In this document: in pieces, positions 39,667 through 50,461 of the stretch | Layout: every line of letters starts with the position of its first letter | How positions within the stretch are numbered: position 1 is the stretch's first letter | Assembly (NCBI GenBank): GCA_025174535.1 | Contig: JALBUN010000023.1 | Location: forward strand, 682,001-746,000 | Source: Cantharellus purpuraceus | Lineage: Eukaryota; Basidiomycota; Agaricomycetes; Cantharellales; Hydnaceae | Length of the DNA: 64,000 nucleotides | Reading direction: 5' to 3' | Made by a program: the position numbers and the translations under genes | Notes under the pieces: model-generated | Seen by the model: the letters and a program-made list of their open reading frames with translations, nothing else | The model's database searches: none | What the model was told of the DNA's origin: nothing

Positions 39667-39768
39667 CGTGCGGAGTCGAGAGTAGCAGACGCCCAAAATT
39701 TTGGACGTCAGAGACGCCGTGTGACTCGTCGCGTTTTAAGAAGCCGTCCAGCTGCGTCGTCTCTAACC
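39667..39768. promoter_or_regulatory. Divergent GUS1/LEU4 promoter with a Gcn4-type TGACTC core
   Basis: 102 bp between start codons. TGACTC at 39722-39727 (context GTGACTCGTC) fits the half-site core bound by Gcn4/CpcA bZIP activators of amino-acid control. That would fit both a leucine biosynthetic gene and an aminoacyl-tRNA synthetase. One short match in 102 bp is weak evidence. Confidence 0.35.
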
Positions 39769-42360
39769 ATGCCAATGCTGTGAGTCGGCCTCTGGTGTCG
39801 TCTCGCTCAACTGATCGTGTTGACAGACGGGATCCCTCTACAAAGTACAAAAAGTACACTCCCATCCACCTCCCCGACAGAACATGGCCCTCCAAATCCA
39901 TCGACGCACCCCCCATATGGCTCTCCACCGACCTCCGCGACGGAAACCAGGCCCTCGCCAACCCCATGACCATCGAGCAGAAGCGCCGGTTCTTCAAGCT
40001 CCTCGTCCAGACCGGCTTCAAGGAGATCGAGATCGCGTACCCCGCCGCCAGCGACACCGACTTTGGCTTCGTGCGTGGCCTGGTGCAGAGCAACGAGGTC
40101 CCAGACGATGTCTGGCTGCAGGTGCGTCCCCCGTCTCCCCCGCAGCACAGCTGACCGCGTCTCCAAGGTGCTCACTCCCGCCCGGGAAGACCTCATCAGA
40201 CGCACCATCGACTCGGTGGCAGGCGCAAAGCAGGCCGTCCTGCACATGTACAACGCAACATGCCCATGCTTCCGCGACGTCGTCTTCCGCAACACACAAG
40301 AGCAGACCATCGAGCTCGCAGTCGCGCATACACGGCTGGTCCGCAAGCTGACAGACGAGTGCACCGCCAAGTATGGCACCGTGTTCAGGTACGAGTACAG
40401 CCCCGAGACCTTCTCGCAGACCGAGCCCGAGTTTGCTGTCGAGATCTGCAATGCCGTCAAGGCTGCCTGGGGCAGAGCCGGTGCCGGAGAGGACAGGATC
40501 ATTTTCAACCTCCCCGCCACAGTTGAGATCGCCACTCCGAATCATTATGCAGATCAGGCACGCCACCCACGTCTGTCTCTCGCCCCCCAGCTGACACTCC
40601 TCCTAGATTGAATACTTCGGACGGCACATTAGCGAACGAGACAAGGTCATCATCAGTCTACACCCGCATAACGACAGAGGCATGTGTTTCGTTTGATCCA
40701 GTCTCCCCCTGTATAGTTACCATCGTGTCATCCAGGAACGGCCACCGCTGCGACAGAGCTCGCCATTATGGCGGGTGCCGACCGTGTCGAGGGCTGTGTA
40801 TTTGGGAACGGCGAACGCACCGGCAACGTCGACCTGGTCACCCTCGCTCTTAATCTCTACACCCAGGGCATCGCGCCCCTCCTCGACTTTTCCGACATAC
40901 AGTCCGTCATCGACGTCGTCACGGCGTGCAATGACCTCCCGGTGCACCCCCGCCATCCGTACGCAGGTGAACTCGTCTTCACCGCCTTCTCAGGTTCACA
41001 CCAGGATGCTATCAAAAAGGGCTTTGAAGCCCAGGCACGGCGGCACGAGGTGGCAGCTCTGCAAGGCAAGCCCCAATATTGGGATATGCCATATCTGCCC
41101 ATCGACCCCGCCGATTTGGGCTGCACGTACGAAGCGGTCATCAGAGTCAATTCGCAAAGCGGCAAAGGGGGCATCGCGTATCTGGTCAAGCAGGCGCTTG
41201 CGCTTGACTTGCCGCGCAGAATGCAAATCAGCTTCTATCAGGTTATCCAGGCCATCTCGGATCGTGAGGCCCGTGAAATGACGACCGAGGACATCACCAG
41301 TGCGTTCAGACGCACGTACAAGTTTGGTGGGGGCAAGTACGCCGGACGGATCACGCTTCGCAGTTTCAAGATCTCCGACACCCCGTCTGCTGACGTGAAC
41401 GCGACGGCAGACGATGCTATTGCAGAGGATGCCTCGTCCTTGAGCAAGCGGTTCGACGGAACGCTCTCTGTGGATGGCCAACCCCGTGTAGTTCGCGGTG
41501 ACGGCAACGGACCTCTCTCCGCCATGCTTGATGCGCTCAAGTCACACCTAGGCATTGATCTGATGATCCGTGACTACTCTGAACACTCCATCGGGGAAGG
41601 CACGGGCGTCAAAGCCGCCTCGTATGTCGAACTAGTCGAGCCCCGGAATCAGACACAAGGCGCCGTCCGTGGCACATGGGGCGTCGGCGTCGATTCGGAC
41701 ATTGCGGCGTCCGGGTTGCGGGCCGTCCTGAGTGCCGTCAACAGCGCGATCGGTGATCGCCCTTTGCCAGAGCTTAAACTTAACGTTGGCTTCAACGCCA
41801 AATCAGGCCAAGCGGATATCACAGATGCTGTGCTTAACACGCTCCGGCTCGAGCTTCCGCGGAGGTTGCAGGCGGCATTCTTCGAGGTCGTGCAGCGTGC
41901 TGTGCGTGACTCGAGGGTCCCGATGACCCTCGACGACCTATCTGCGCTATTCGTCAAGACATATTGGTATGATATCCCTGCACGAATAACACTAAAATCC
42001 TTCACATCATCCGCATTGGGCGGCGGGCGGCAACGCATTGACGCCGAGCTGTTGATCGAAGGCAACAACAAAACCCAATGCGTCAAAGGCGAGGGTAACG
42101 GCCCTCTCTCCGCATTGCTCGCCTCCCTGCAATCGCTTCTCACGCAGGGCGTCACGCTCCTCGTACGCGAGTTCTCCGAGCATTCCATCGGCGAAGGCTC
42201 CGAAACCGTCGCGGCGTCATACGTCGAACTTGTCCAGACCGAGCAAGGTCAAAAATCGAGCGCGTGGGGCGTAGGTGTCGATGTAAATATCACCCAGTCC
42301 AGTTACAAGGCTGCTCTCAGCGCTGCCAGCGGCTTGAATCTCAAGCTGAAGGAGGCGTAA
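39769..42360 (+). CDS. LEU4: 2-isopropylmalate synthase with duplicated C-terminal regulatory domain
   Basis: First committed step of leucine synthesis: acetyl-CoA plus 2-oxoisovalerate gives 2-isopropylmalate. Exons 39769-39779, 39827-40121, 40168-40557, 40607-40679 and 40736-42360 give 797 residues; yeast Leu4 has 619. The catalytic barrel shows [43 protein letters not shown] and [15 protein letters not shown]. Residues about 385-590 are a complete LeuA allosteric domain ([53 protein letters not shown]). Residues about 600-797 repeat it ([53 protein letters not shown]). The second copy lacks the GKGG loop. The third and fourth introns have GC donors. No obvious mitochondrial presequence at [14 protein letters not shown]. 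Confidence 0.94.
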
Positions 42361-42818
42361 AAGTTGTATTCCATCTATACAGGATATATCAGATATTCTC
42401 TGGAGGGCCAAACTTGTATGATAAACCTCCAATGTATAACAATGTCACAGGCGAATAACCATGAGAGGGGGTGTAAGCGTCGACGCGGACATTGCAAACC
42501 TGCTCTGGCTTTTGAAGCCGAGGGGGTGTCAAAATTTTGTATTCCACCTGTTATATACGGGGTATTAGCCTTGGACAAAATGCAGCTTTTATATATTTGT
42601 GCGATGAGTTTAAAAGATACAGAATATGAGGATGGTGTGATAGTTATGTAAAACGTGGAGGTGTGGCATGAGTGAATAAACCACAAATCGGGGAAGGAGG
42701 ATAAAAATGCAGAGGCAGCGAAATGATCCCGACAGACGCAGAGCCAAAACCTTTGACAATGCAGGGAGCAAAGCAAGATGCAGATGAATGTAAACAGTCA
42801 AATTGAAATGGGAATATG
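42361..42818. other. 3' flank between LEU4 and the SAP-kinase gene
   Basis: About 460 bp, convergent side. It contains a decayed copy of the LEU4 3' end (about 42466-42560). Otherwise AT-rich with no gene. Confidence 0.6.
42466..42560 (+). pseudogene. Decayed partial copy of the LEU4 3' end
   Basis: GGGGTGTAAGCGTCGACGCG plus ACATTGC (from about 42467) matches LEU4 GGGGCGTCGGCGTCGATTCG plus ACATTGC (WGVGVDSDI) at 23 of 28 positions. Further on, TGAAGCCGAGGGGGTGTCAA and TTTTGTATTCCACCTGT resemble the LEU4 end TGAAGGAGGCGTAAAA and GTTGTATTCCATCTAT, including its 3' UTR. The order is kept and the spacing is shorter. It looks like a truncated duplicate of the gene's end. Short and by eye, so tentative. 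Confidence 0.4.
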
Positions 42819-45800
42819 TTACCGCACTTTCACGTGCGCTCTTGGGGGTGGATGCGCCTCTTTCATGGCTTCGAGCTGTTCGACGACATACGTCATGTCC
42901 GGCCTGTCCTTGTGGTCGTGTGCCCACATGTGTTCCATGAGCTCCACAATCTCAGGACACCACTGTTTCGCGAGGCCAGCGACCGAAGGACGCTGTTGTT
43001 TGGCCCCGACAACCTCATAGATGGCGTGCTCGTTCATACCCTACATCCTGCATTTAGTTTATGTCGCAATCTTTTGTACATGTACGCCTCACCTCCCATG
43101 GGAATTTCTTCTCCTTGGTATGCCATTGCAAAATCTCCCAAAATACCATAGCGCACGAAAATACGTCGACCTTATAATTATACTTGGGGTGTGCATGCCA
43201 CAACTCGGGCGCCTGCCAGTTGACGGTGCCTACCAGACTGCGGACCATCGAGCGCGTCGACTGCTTTACTTTGGCAAGTCCGAAATCCGCGATCTTTGCA
43301 CTGACGCGGGAGGTGATAAGAATGTTCGATGACTTACAGTCCCGATGTATCACGGAAGGCTTGTGATCGTGAAGATACTTGAGGCCACGGGCGATATCAA
43401 ACATCAAGCTCAGCTATCACACATGAGCTCATGTTGACAGTTTGGTAGTTATATGTAAACATACCACTTTGCTCAGCGGTGGAGGTTGCACGTTGCGAAC
43501 GTAGTCAAACAGATCGCCATTTGAGCACAACTCACTAACGATCATAGGGGTCTGCTTAGGGTTTTCGGGTATACTTACACCCAGCTGAAAATGTTCTTTA
43601 GCGTCTAATGCATACACAGCTAGATGTTTTACTCACGAATTTGACGACATTCGGATGGTCGAAACGTGAGAGAAGTTTCAATTCTTTGATATCCACTGAT
43701 CGGATTGAGAAAATCAGCACAGTAACATCAACGGTGAGGCGAGACGTACTCTCTGTTAGCTGACCCCTGAACTCCGCGATTGCAACTTTCTTGCCACTCA
43801 GTTTACCTACATATACACTACAGACCTAACGATTAAATCGCATCTATGAATAAAATGCGCCACGTACTCCTTGAATCCACCACTGCCAATCTTCTCGACT
43901 TTAGAAAGTTTGCTGGGAGGAATGACGCTGTCTTCAAGCCCTAGTCCCTCAAGATCGAGAAGAACACCGTCATCGGACTGTGACTGCACGGGTATCTCAC
44001 AATCTGGATGAGGTGTGTCGGGGTCCATAGCATGCACGCGGTCCACTCGTAATAACACTGGGGTCTGCACTTGGTTGTGACGCTGGCCACTGCGTCGTGC
44101 TGGCCGCGTCGTAGATGGAGGGCGTGCAGTAGCACCGGATGATGGAGACGTATACGAGTGATTATCCCGCTATTCAATGTGTTGTATCAGAGAGAAAAGC
44201 TCGTAGACAGGAGACACACCCACCCATTGAATTAGAGCCTCTACAAGCTGCGGCTTTGTGCCCTCTGCACCGATCCCCCTAGACTCACACAACTTGACAA
44301 GATGGTCCCGCCTTCGACGCACGAGCGTCTTGGCTGTCGCATCCTGGAGATCCTCATCCATGTCAACTTCGGCGTCGTCCTCGCCAGCGTCCTCTTCAAC
44401 TTCTTCATGCGAGGCATCAGTCCCACTAGCGTCGGACGTGGACGTGTTGGAGTCCGCTTCAAGATCAACAGAAGCAGCGTCTCCGTCTTCGTCTTCCACA
44501 TCACCTTCCCCATCATCTTCACCAGTTTCAACCTCGCCATCTTGTTCATCTTCATCCATCCCTGACACCGGTTCACCTACCTCTTCATCCTCTCCCACAA
44601 TCTTGCCATTCCTCAACCTCCTTGGTTCCGCTTCCACTTCCATCACTACGCCTTCGGTATCTTCCTCAGCAGTGGCAGTTTCTTCATCACTCTCGCTGCC
44701 ATGATCTTCTCCATCCGTATCTTCATCATCGCCATCACTCGGTGTTCCAGAGACCTGCGTCCGTGTGCGTCGTTGTTTACTACGATCAGTGCGTGGAGTT
44801 GGCAGCTGGGGGGCGGTGCGTGATCGACGAAGATCATACGCTGCAGGGGACGATCTGTGCGTCTGAGCCCGTGTTCTCCTCCGCGTAGGTGCGGGAGAAG
44901 GCGACATGGACGGAGCGAGCTCGTCAAGTTCTTCATCCTCCTCGTCTTCAACGCCATCGTCTTGTTCGGTTTCATTATCTTCCTGCTGTTCGTTATCATC
45001 CCCAAGTTCATCTTCGTCACTTTCTTTTAAAGAACCAACTCGACCTTTTGCCTTGCGCATGGGAGTAATTCTCCGCCTCTCGTGGGATTCTTTAGAGTTA
45101 TTTCGGGTTCTAAGTCTTTTCGGCGATGGGAGGGCTTCGGTCACACCATCATTGTCTTCTTCGTCAGACTCAACTTGGCGCTGGGTCCTGCCCTTGATCG
45201 CCTGTCGTTTGGCGTCACCATTGCCGCAATGGAACGACACTGTCCGTGTCCGGAGGCGTGTGATGAGTGGCGATGATACGGCAGTGGGCGATGAGCGGCG
45301 CGATTGAGTCGTCGAACTAGAATGTGAACGTGATGCAGAGCCAGACGTAGAAGCTGCATTAGAAGTTCGTCTTCGAGTAACGGGCGCCTTTTGAGGTTGC
45401 TCAAACCGTGTGAATTTTTTGTTCGCAAGACAACCTAGAGAGAAGGAACGTGCCACAGAACGGCTGCCAAGCCTGTTGAGAGGCCGCAATCGTTCTCCGT
45501 CAGTCTCTTCATCACCCGCTCCAGTAGAGGAAGGGGAGCTGGGAGGTCCAGCATGTGGTGATGAGGACTGTAGCTGAAGATTATCGTGACGTGCAACAAG
45601 AATAGCATCCACAAGGTCATGCTTAGTCAAGTGATCCGTGCTGGGGTCTGAAGCATCGGTCTGAAGATAAAGCCTCACAAGCTCTTCCTTGCGGAGACGA
45701 TGCAATTGGTGCGAAGCCGCTGTGTTGAGGTAATAATGGTCCCCTGTGGACGTGTCAAAAATGAAAAGAAAATATTATGAGATGTCCACAAGAAGCTGAA

Positions 45801-46253
45801 GAATACCAAACAAGGAAAAGAGCACGCACTATGAAGCCCATCATTTTCCTCAGCCTCATCCATTGGGAGCCAAGCGGGGTCCTCGGAGTGGTCCACCTCC
45901 ATCCCACTTTGTTCACTGTCTTGCTCTTTGTACCCTCGACGCCTCTTAACCCTTCGTACACTTCGTCCCTGAGCATGTGCGTTCTCGTTTGTGCTGAAAA
46001 CGCGTTTCCGCTTTGATCCAACTGTAGTGGTCTCCAACGATAGCATCGTGGTGGCACCAAAAAGTGTGAGACGGGAGGGGAGTCGACGTAAATTTGGCGG
46101 TAAAGGAAGGAGGACCCCTCTAGATGCAGGCGAGGACCCCGTCGAAGGCTGCTTTTGAGACTGTCGCAAGCGTGATGGGGGTGAATTACGGAGACGATAT
46201 TTGCGAGTAAGATGACTATGATGAGATGTCGCCGTCGTTGTTGAATGAGCCAT
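42819..46253 (-). CDS. SAP-domain protein with a TKL-like kinase domain lacking the beta-3 lysine
   Basis: Large protein with a nuclear-looking N-terminus: basic clusters (GSKRKR, RRVKRRR), a SAP-like helix-turn-helix (LHRLRKEELVRLYLQT ... TKHDLVDAIL), a long Ser/Asp/Glu-rich region of about 350 residues, and a second SAP motif (RDHLVKLCESRGIGAEGTKP, then QLVEALIQW). SAP motifs bind AT-rich DNA. The C-terminal kinase domain has a Gly loop GSGGFKDVYVG, then GKKVAIAEFRGQL, where Ala stands in place of the invariant Lys (VAIK), a C-helix region (EMDIKELKLLSRFDHPNVV), HRDCKSSNIL, IADFGLA and QAPELW. Catalytic Asp, Asn and DFG Asp are intact. It may be a pseudokinase, or use a nearby Lys as WNK kinases do. 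ATG at 46253; an in-frame Met at 46268 is possible. Confidence 0.82.
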
Positions 46254-48017
46254 GTCAGAACAGGTCAAGGACGCGTCGTCGACGGCGGCGTCGTCCTAAA
46301 GCTTCGTCGTCGGCGTCGTTGTCGTCTTCCAGCGTCTTCTTGGGATCCACAAAATTCAATCGGAGTCTCCTTGTGAACATTTATAAAAGTACATCACGTG
46401 AGACGTAACGTGACAATGTGACATCGATAAATTCCCAGCGGTTCTGTGCTTGGCTTGGTGCTAATACTAGCACTAAACGACAAGCGAGTTTCACTGCCAT
46501 GAACATTTTGTCTGCATGTTCATTCCATGGCCTTTCTTCTGATTTCTGCTGTCTGCATGCTTGAGCTCGAGTCTGGCGTCGGTCCGACCCCCAACAATGC
46601 GCGTAACTGCACATTATGCTTTGAGCTAGTCAACTAATTTTCTAGACAATGTAGGATCATTTTATCCCAAACTCTTTCTTCAAAGGTTGCACAGCCACCA
46701 TGGCCAGAAGAAAGTCGTTATGTGCTAGCATAAAACTATGCCGCGCCCCTGTCTTGGATGACCAGTATTTTGAATGTTGACAGCACCTTCTCGATTTGTT
46801 CGTACATGCAAGGAAGGTGTCACTACGGTCGCTCCTCTCTGTCTTCCTCTCTGTCTTCCGTACCTCCAGATCTCGGACACTATGAGCCTACAGGATTCAT
46901 CACCGAGTTGCCTGCAGAAGGGCTGATGCGCTGCAATTCGTTCACACGATGTTAAAATCCAGTCTGGTTAACAACGTTGTGCCCACAAATCGACGCATTG
47001 GCATTAGCTTGAGCTTTAGGAGGCTCTTGCAAACGAACCTACCCTCACGACCGGTTATGCTAGCGAGCCATGTCATTCCTCAGTCGACGAATTGCTCAGC
47101 CTCTTCTTGCAATCCTTGGACACTACACGAGAAACCGCGTGAGCGTTCACTAATCTGCGTCCTTTATGGGCTACAGGTTCTCTTTTTCCCAAGTTGAAGG
47201 CTTCTTCAACACCTCCAAGCTCGGAGACTATGTAAGAACGCCCGTGCAAGATCACTAGGGATCGACTCGCTAATTCAAAGGCACACCACAAAGCAATCCC
47301 CTCGATATGGAGAGGACTGGTTTCTGCGGATTTTCGTGAGCGACGCCTCTGCGTTAGGCGTGGGCAGCGTGTAACAGCGCCATCACGAAGAGACACTTGG
47401 TAACCCTGTTCAGTACCGGCTAATGAACTTGCAAAGGAGTATCACACACTTGCGCTCATGGAGTACTTTGCGTGTCCGCCTAGGGGAAAGCTTTCATTGA
47501 GGGCTTTTGCAACCTTGAGAAGAAAATTCTCGCCGGGCTTCTGGATAAATACATTACTCATGATTAGCGATGCCTTCATTCACTCCATAAGTTATAGAAT
47601 ATTCATTGTGACGCCATATGGTATTGTTGAATTCACTCGGATAAGAATGTGATACGTTAGCTATGCGTCTTTGATTGATCGCAGATCGAATATGGAAGAG
47701 AAACTTGGCTTCTTTCGCCATTGTCGGCGTTGCCTTTCACAAAGGCCGTGACACAATTCTGTGCAGTAGTGTGTTTGAGCGCGTTCCACAAAGGCTAAAA
47801 AATCATGAGATCGGTTCAGTGACGATCGGCTACATGCATACATATTGAGCACGTGACATAATTGACATGTATTATAATCGAACTCCGATGTTTCAACCAG
47901 CCGACCACACGTGTCAACAACACGCTTCTTTTTTTTTTGCAGTTCAAGCAAGGCTACCCGCCGCTCACAGTCACTACTCTCTTGTGCGTTCCCCATCATC
48001 CCCAAAACACACTCACC
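46254..48017. other. Large gene-poor gap, 1.76 kb
   Basis: The longest gap in the window. The left end has a CGTCGT-rich stretch (46268-46335), which should be 5' UTR or promoter of the SAP-kinase gene. Around 47.33-47.47 kb the plus strand reads FVSDASALGVGSV then a stop, then NELAKEYHTLALMEYF. This faintly recalls retroelement RNase H (DAS..G.G.V), but it is short and interrupted. The right end is the promoter of the Kre9-like gene and includes a T9 tract just before it. No tRNA or intact gene seen. Confidence 0.45.
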
Positions 48018-48917
48018 ATGCGCTTCGCTGCTACCCTCGTTGCTGCCACTGGACTCCTCACTGCTCTCCCTGCAGCTCTCGGTTAGCCTCTCCGGTCGCG
48101 ATCTATGCATGCTTTCATCAGCTAACGTCCCTCTCATGCTTTTAGCGACCATCACAATTACTGGTCCTTCTCAGAGTTCTTACTGGTGCGGAAACTTGGT
48201 CTAATGTTTTAAAAAAGATACTCAAGAGAACTTGTCGCACACAGGGTTCAGTACACAACCAACACAATCACTTGGGAGTACACACAAGGGGACCCCAGCC
48301 CCGTAACGTATGTGCCAGCTTCCAGTTTTGCCCCTGCCTTTGTGCCTCACGTATAACCCAACAGGATCACGGTCACAAACCCCAACAGCACGTTTTTGAA
48401 CGGTGCATTCTCCGTGCGTCTTATCATATTACAGCCCCACGTCTTCAAGACACTCACGCCGAGCCATACATAGATCGCGGAACGTGTTGACCTTTCAAAT
48501 AAGACATTCACTGTGACCAATGTTACATTGAACGTCCACTCCGGCTACATTGTCAACTTCGTCAATGGCTCGAACTCCACCCAAGTGTACGCCCAATCTG
48601 GCGCTTTTGATGTCAGGGCCCCTGGTAGTAAGCATTGCCCCTAGTTGAATACATATTCTAGTGCCTGATGCCATTATTTCACCCTAGCTCCCACAGCTTC
48701 TCAAGCCAGCCCGTCCGCAACTTCTCCTTCCTCAGCCTCAGGCACCTCCGCCTCGGGCTCTGGCAATGGCTCCGCCACTGCGAGTGGCGCATCTGGTACT
48801 GCCTCCAACAAGACCAGCGCCTCTCTACGCTCTTTTGACGGCTCTTTGATGACCCTCGCACCCATGCTTGGCATGAGTGCTCTCATGAGCCTGCTCGGCG
48901 CGTTGGCAACTCTCTAA
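48018..48917 (+). CDS. Ser/Thr-rich GPI-anchored cell-wall protein with Kre9/Knh1-like N-terminal domain
   Basis: Secreted, cell-surface. Signal peptide MRFAATLVAATGLLTALPAALA. The next region, ITITGPSQSSYWVQYTTNTI then TWEYTQGDPSPVTITVTNPN, followed by STFLNGAFSIAERVDLSNKT, has the Kre9/Knh1 Ig-like pattern (P..G..Y..G....I.W). N-glycosylation sites (NST, NKT, NVT, NGS) are frequent. A Ser/Ala/Gly/Thr stalk (GTSASGSGNGSATASGASGT) leads to a C-terminal hydrophobic tail (MLGMSALMSLLGALATL), as expected for GPI attachment. About 195 residues. Introns follow PAAL, SSYW, the first TITVTNPN segment and others. Such proteins are abundant in mushrooms and thought to act in beta-1,6-glucan or wall assembly; the exact role is unknown. 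Confidence 0.85.
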
Positions 48918-49306
48918 ACTCTGTGATACCCTCTCTTCCTCCTTTTTGTCCAAATTAGACAGCGATTGCTTTGTAGGACTCTCTTTAGCTGTTAGCAGCC
49001 CCTCCATTGTTGTTTCACCCCTGTCTGTCTGTTGTCACAAGGTGGTTGCTATGTTCTTGTTTTGATGTGTGAGATCCTACGTTTATACACGCTCCCCTCA
49101 CTATCGTGGAATGAATGAAGTATTTGATATGATACGATTCTCTTTCCGAGAATTCAACGAGGTAATCCACTTGCAGCAATTGATACTTATGACATAACTG
49201 CAAGGCTGAAGCACCAACGGAAAATACACATTATAATTAAAGAATTAATAACTAGTCACGATGTGATGAGGAGATCAGGAATTTGGTTCCGCAACTACAC
49301 ACGATC
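48918..49306. other. Intergenic between two plus-strand genes
   Basis: About 390 bp, AT-rich in its second half (TAATTAAAGAATTAATAACTAG near 49236-49256, cited here as position only). It holds the 3' UTR of the Kre9-like gene and the promoter of the Costars gene. No RNA gene seen. Confidence 0.5.
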
Positions 49307-49775
49307 ATGCTCGATACCGCTGGCGAGATTGATTTTTTGAAGGTTTGTGCAGTGCAGCACTCAGCATCAGTCCTAGTTTGTGATATCATGATACTATGCT
49401 ACCATTGCCAGAAAGCTATCAAACGTTTAGGATCTCAGCGCGAGGACGGGAAGACGGCTTGCTCTTATGGAAAGTTGCTGAAGGATGATCAAGTAAGCAA
49501 TACTCGTAAGTGTATTATTTGATAAGTAAAGAAATGTGGCATTGCAATATAACCTGCGTCGTGTTTCCTCCTCTGCAGTGGAAGCGTTGAATGGAACGTT
49601 AAAGGCTGCTAAGAAACAGAAGAAAGTAAGAGGATATAGTGACCCATTTAATCGTCTTCTACGTGACTGATTTACTTGGTATGGTTATTGCTGCTTGTAC
49701 AAGTTATCCTTTGATGCGGAGCTTCTTCTGAGTCCGAGGGACGATGCTGTTGAAGTTGTGTTACTAGAAGATTGA
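49307..49775 (+). CDS. Costars-domain protein (ABRACL-like)
   Basis: Small protein of about 80 residues made of one Costars domain, related to ABRACL and the C-terminus of actin-binding Rho-activating proteins. It has been tied to actin control and cell motility in Dictyostelium and animals. Exons: MLDTAGEIDFLK, then KAIKRLGSQREDGKTACSYG and KLLKDDQVSNT, then LEALNGTLKAAKKQKK, then LSFDAELLLSPRDDAVEVVL ending LED. This matches the family pattern (IKRLGs..DGK..V.FG.L..D......EAL.GTL.aAKK.k...y..E.LL...D....I.LL). The second intron's donor is the GTAAGT after ACT C, which restores NTLEAL. Each exon is short, so the gene is easily missed by ORF searches. Confidence 0.85.
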
Positions 49776-49893
49776 TAGAAGTGTGCCCCATCAGAGGCTA
49801 GGGTCACAAGGTTTCGTCGTCTGAAGCATAGCAATTATATTTCCTGGCTCAGTTCGCAAGAAACAAAGGACGGAGCGAACCTGCCGTAATTCG

Positions 49894-50461
49894 TCAACCG
49901 CCTTCTGCAAGAAGGAGGATACAGGTCACGATAATCAAGAGGGCCATCAGTGCCAAAGTCAAGGTTTGCATGCTGGAATATGTCATACAATCAGATCAAC
50001 GTCGCACAGGAAAGAGTCATGCATGAAGCTATTATTTTCATACTTTGTGATCCTCAAAAACGCACGCCTAGCCTCCAACCTCCTACTGCTCACAATGAAA
50101 TACCACCTATTCGGGAAGCACCCTGATTTAGCTTAAAGCATGATTGGCGTGATTGGCACGTACAACGCAAGGCATATCCCAGCGAACCCAAATATGAAAT
50201 ACACATATCCAAACGGCTTCCGAGCAGCCTCAGGAGTCACATGTTGATTTCCTGAATTCGGTGGCGTTGGTATCCGCGCTCGAAGCAGGAAAGACGAGGA
50301 AAGCAAGGAGAGCAAGACCCCAAAACGGGACTACACGTTTGGTTGGGGTGAACGACGTGCACTGCATGTCGTGGGGAAGGTACAACCATGCGCACCTGGG
50401 ATAAGAAGTTACGCTCAAAGGCTAGAAAGTCGCGCGCTGTGCTACCTCGATTCCTGAGCAT
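49894..50461 (-). CDS. DUF202 (YidH-type) three-helix membrane protein
   Basis: A short protein of about 125 residues that only appears after splicing. Exon 1 gives MLRNRGSTARDFLAFERNFL, the DUF202 signature (ARDxLAxERxFLxW). Then come SRFGVLLSLLSSSFLLRARI (helix 1), PFGYVYFIFGFAGICLAL|W (helix 2, with a GTACGT donor), YFIVSSRRLEARRAFLRIT, and MQTLTLALMALLIIVTCILL (helix 3), ending LAEGG. Introns are short. The domain also occurs in VTC proteins of polyphosphate metabolism. A stand-alone form is common in bacteria and fungi with no settled function. The in-frame codon at 50536 is GTG, so the ATG at 50461 is the start unless an upstream exon exists. Confidence 0.75.
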
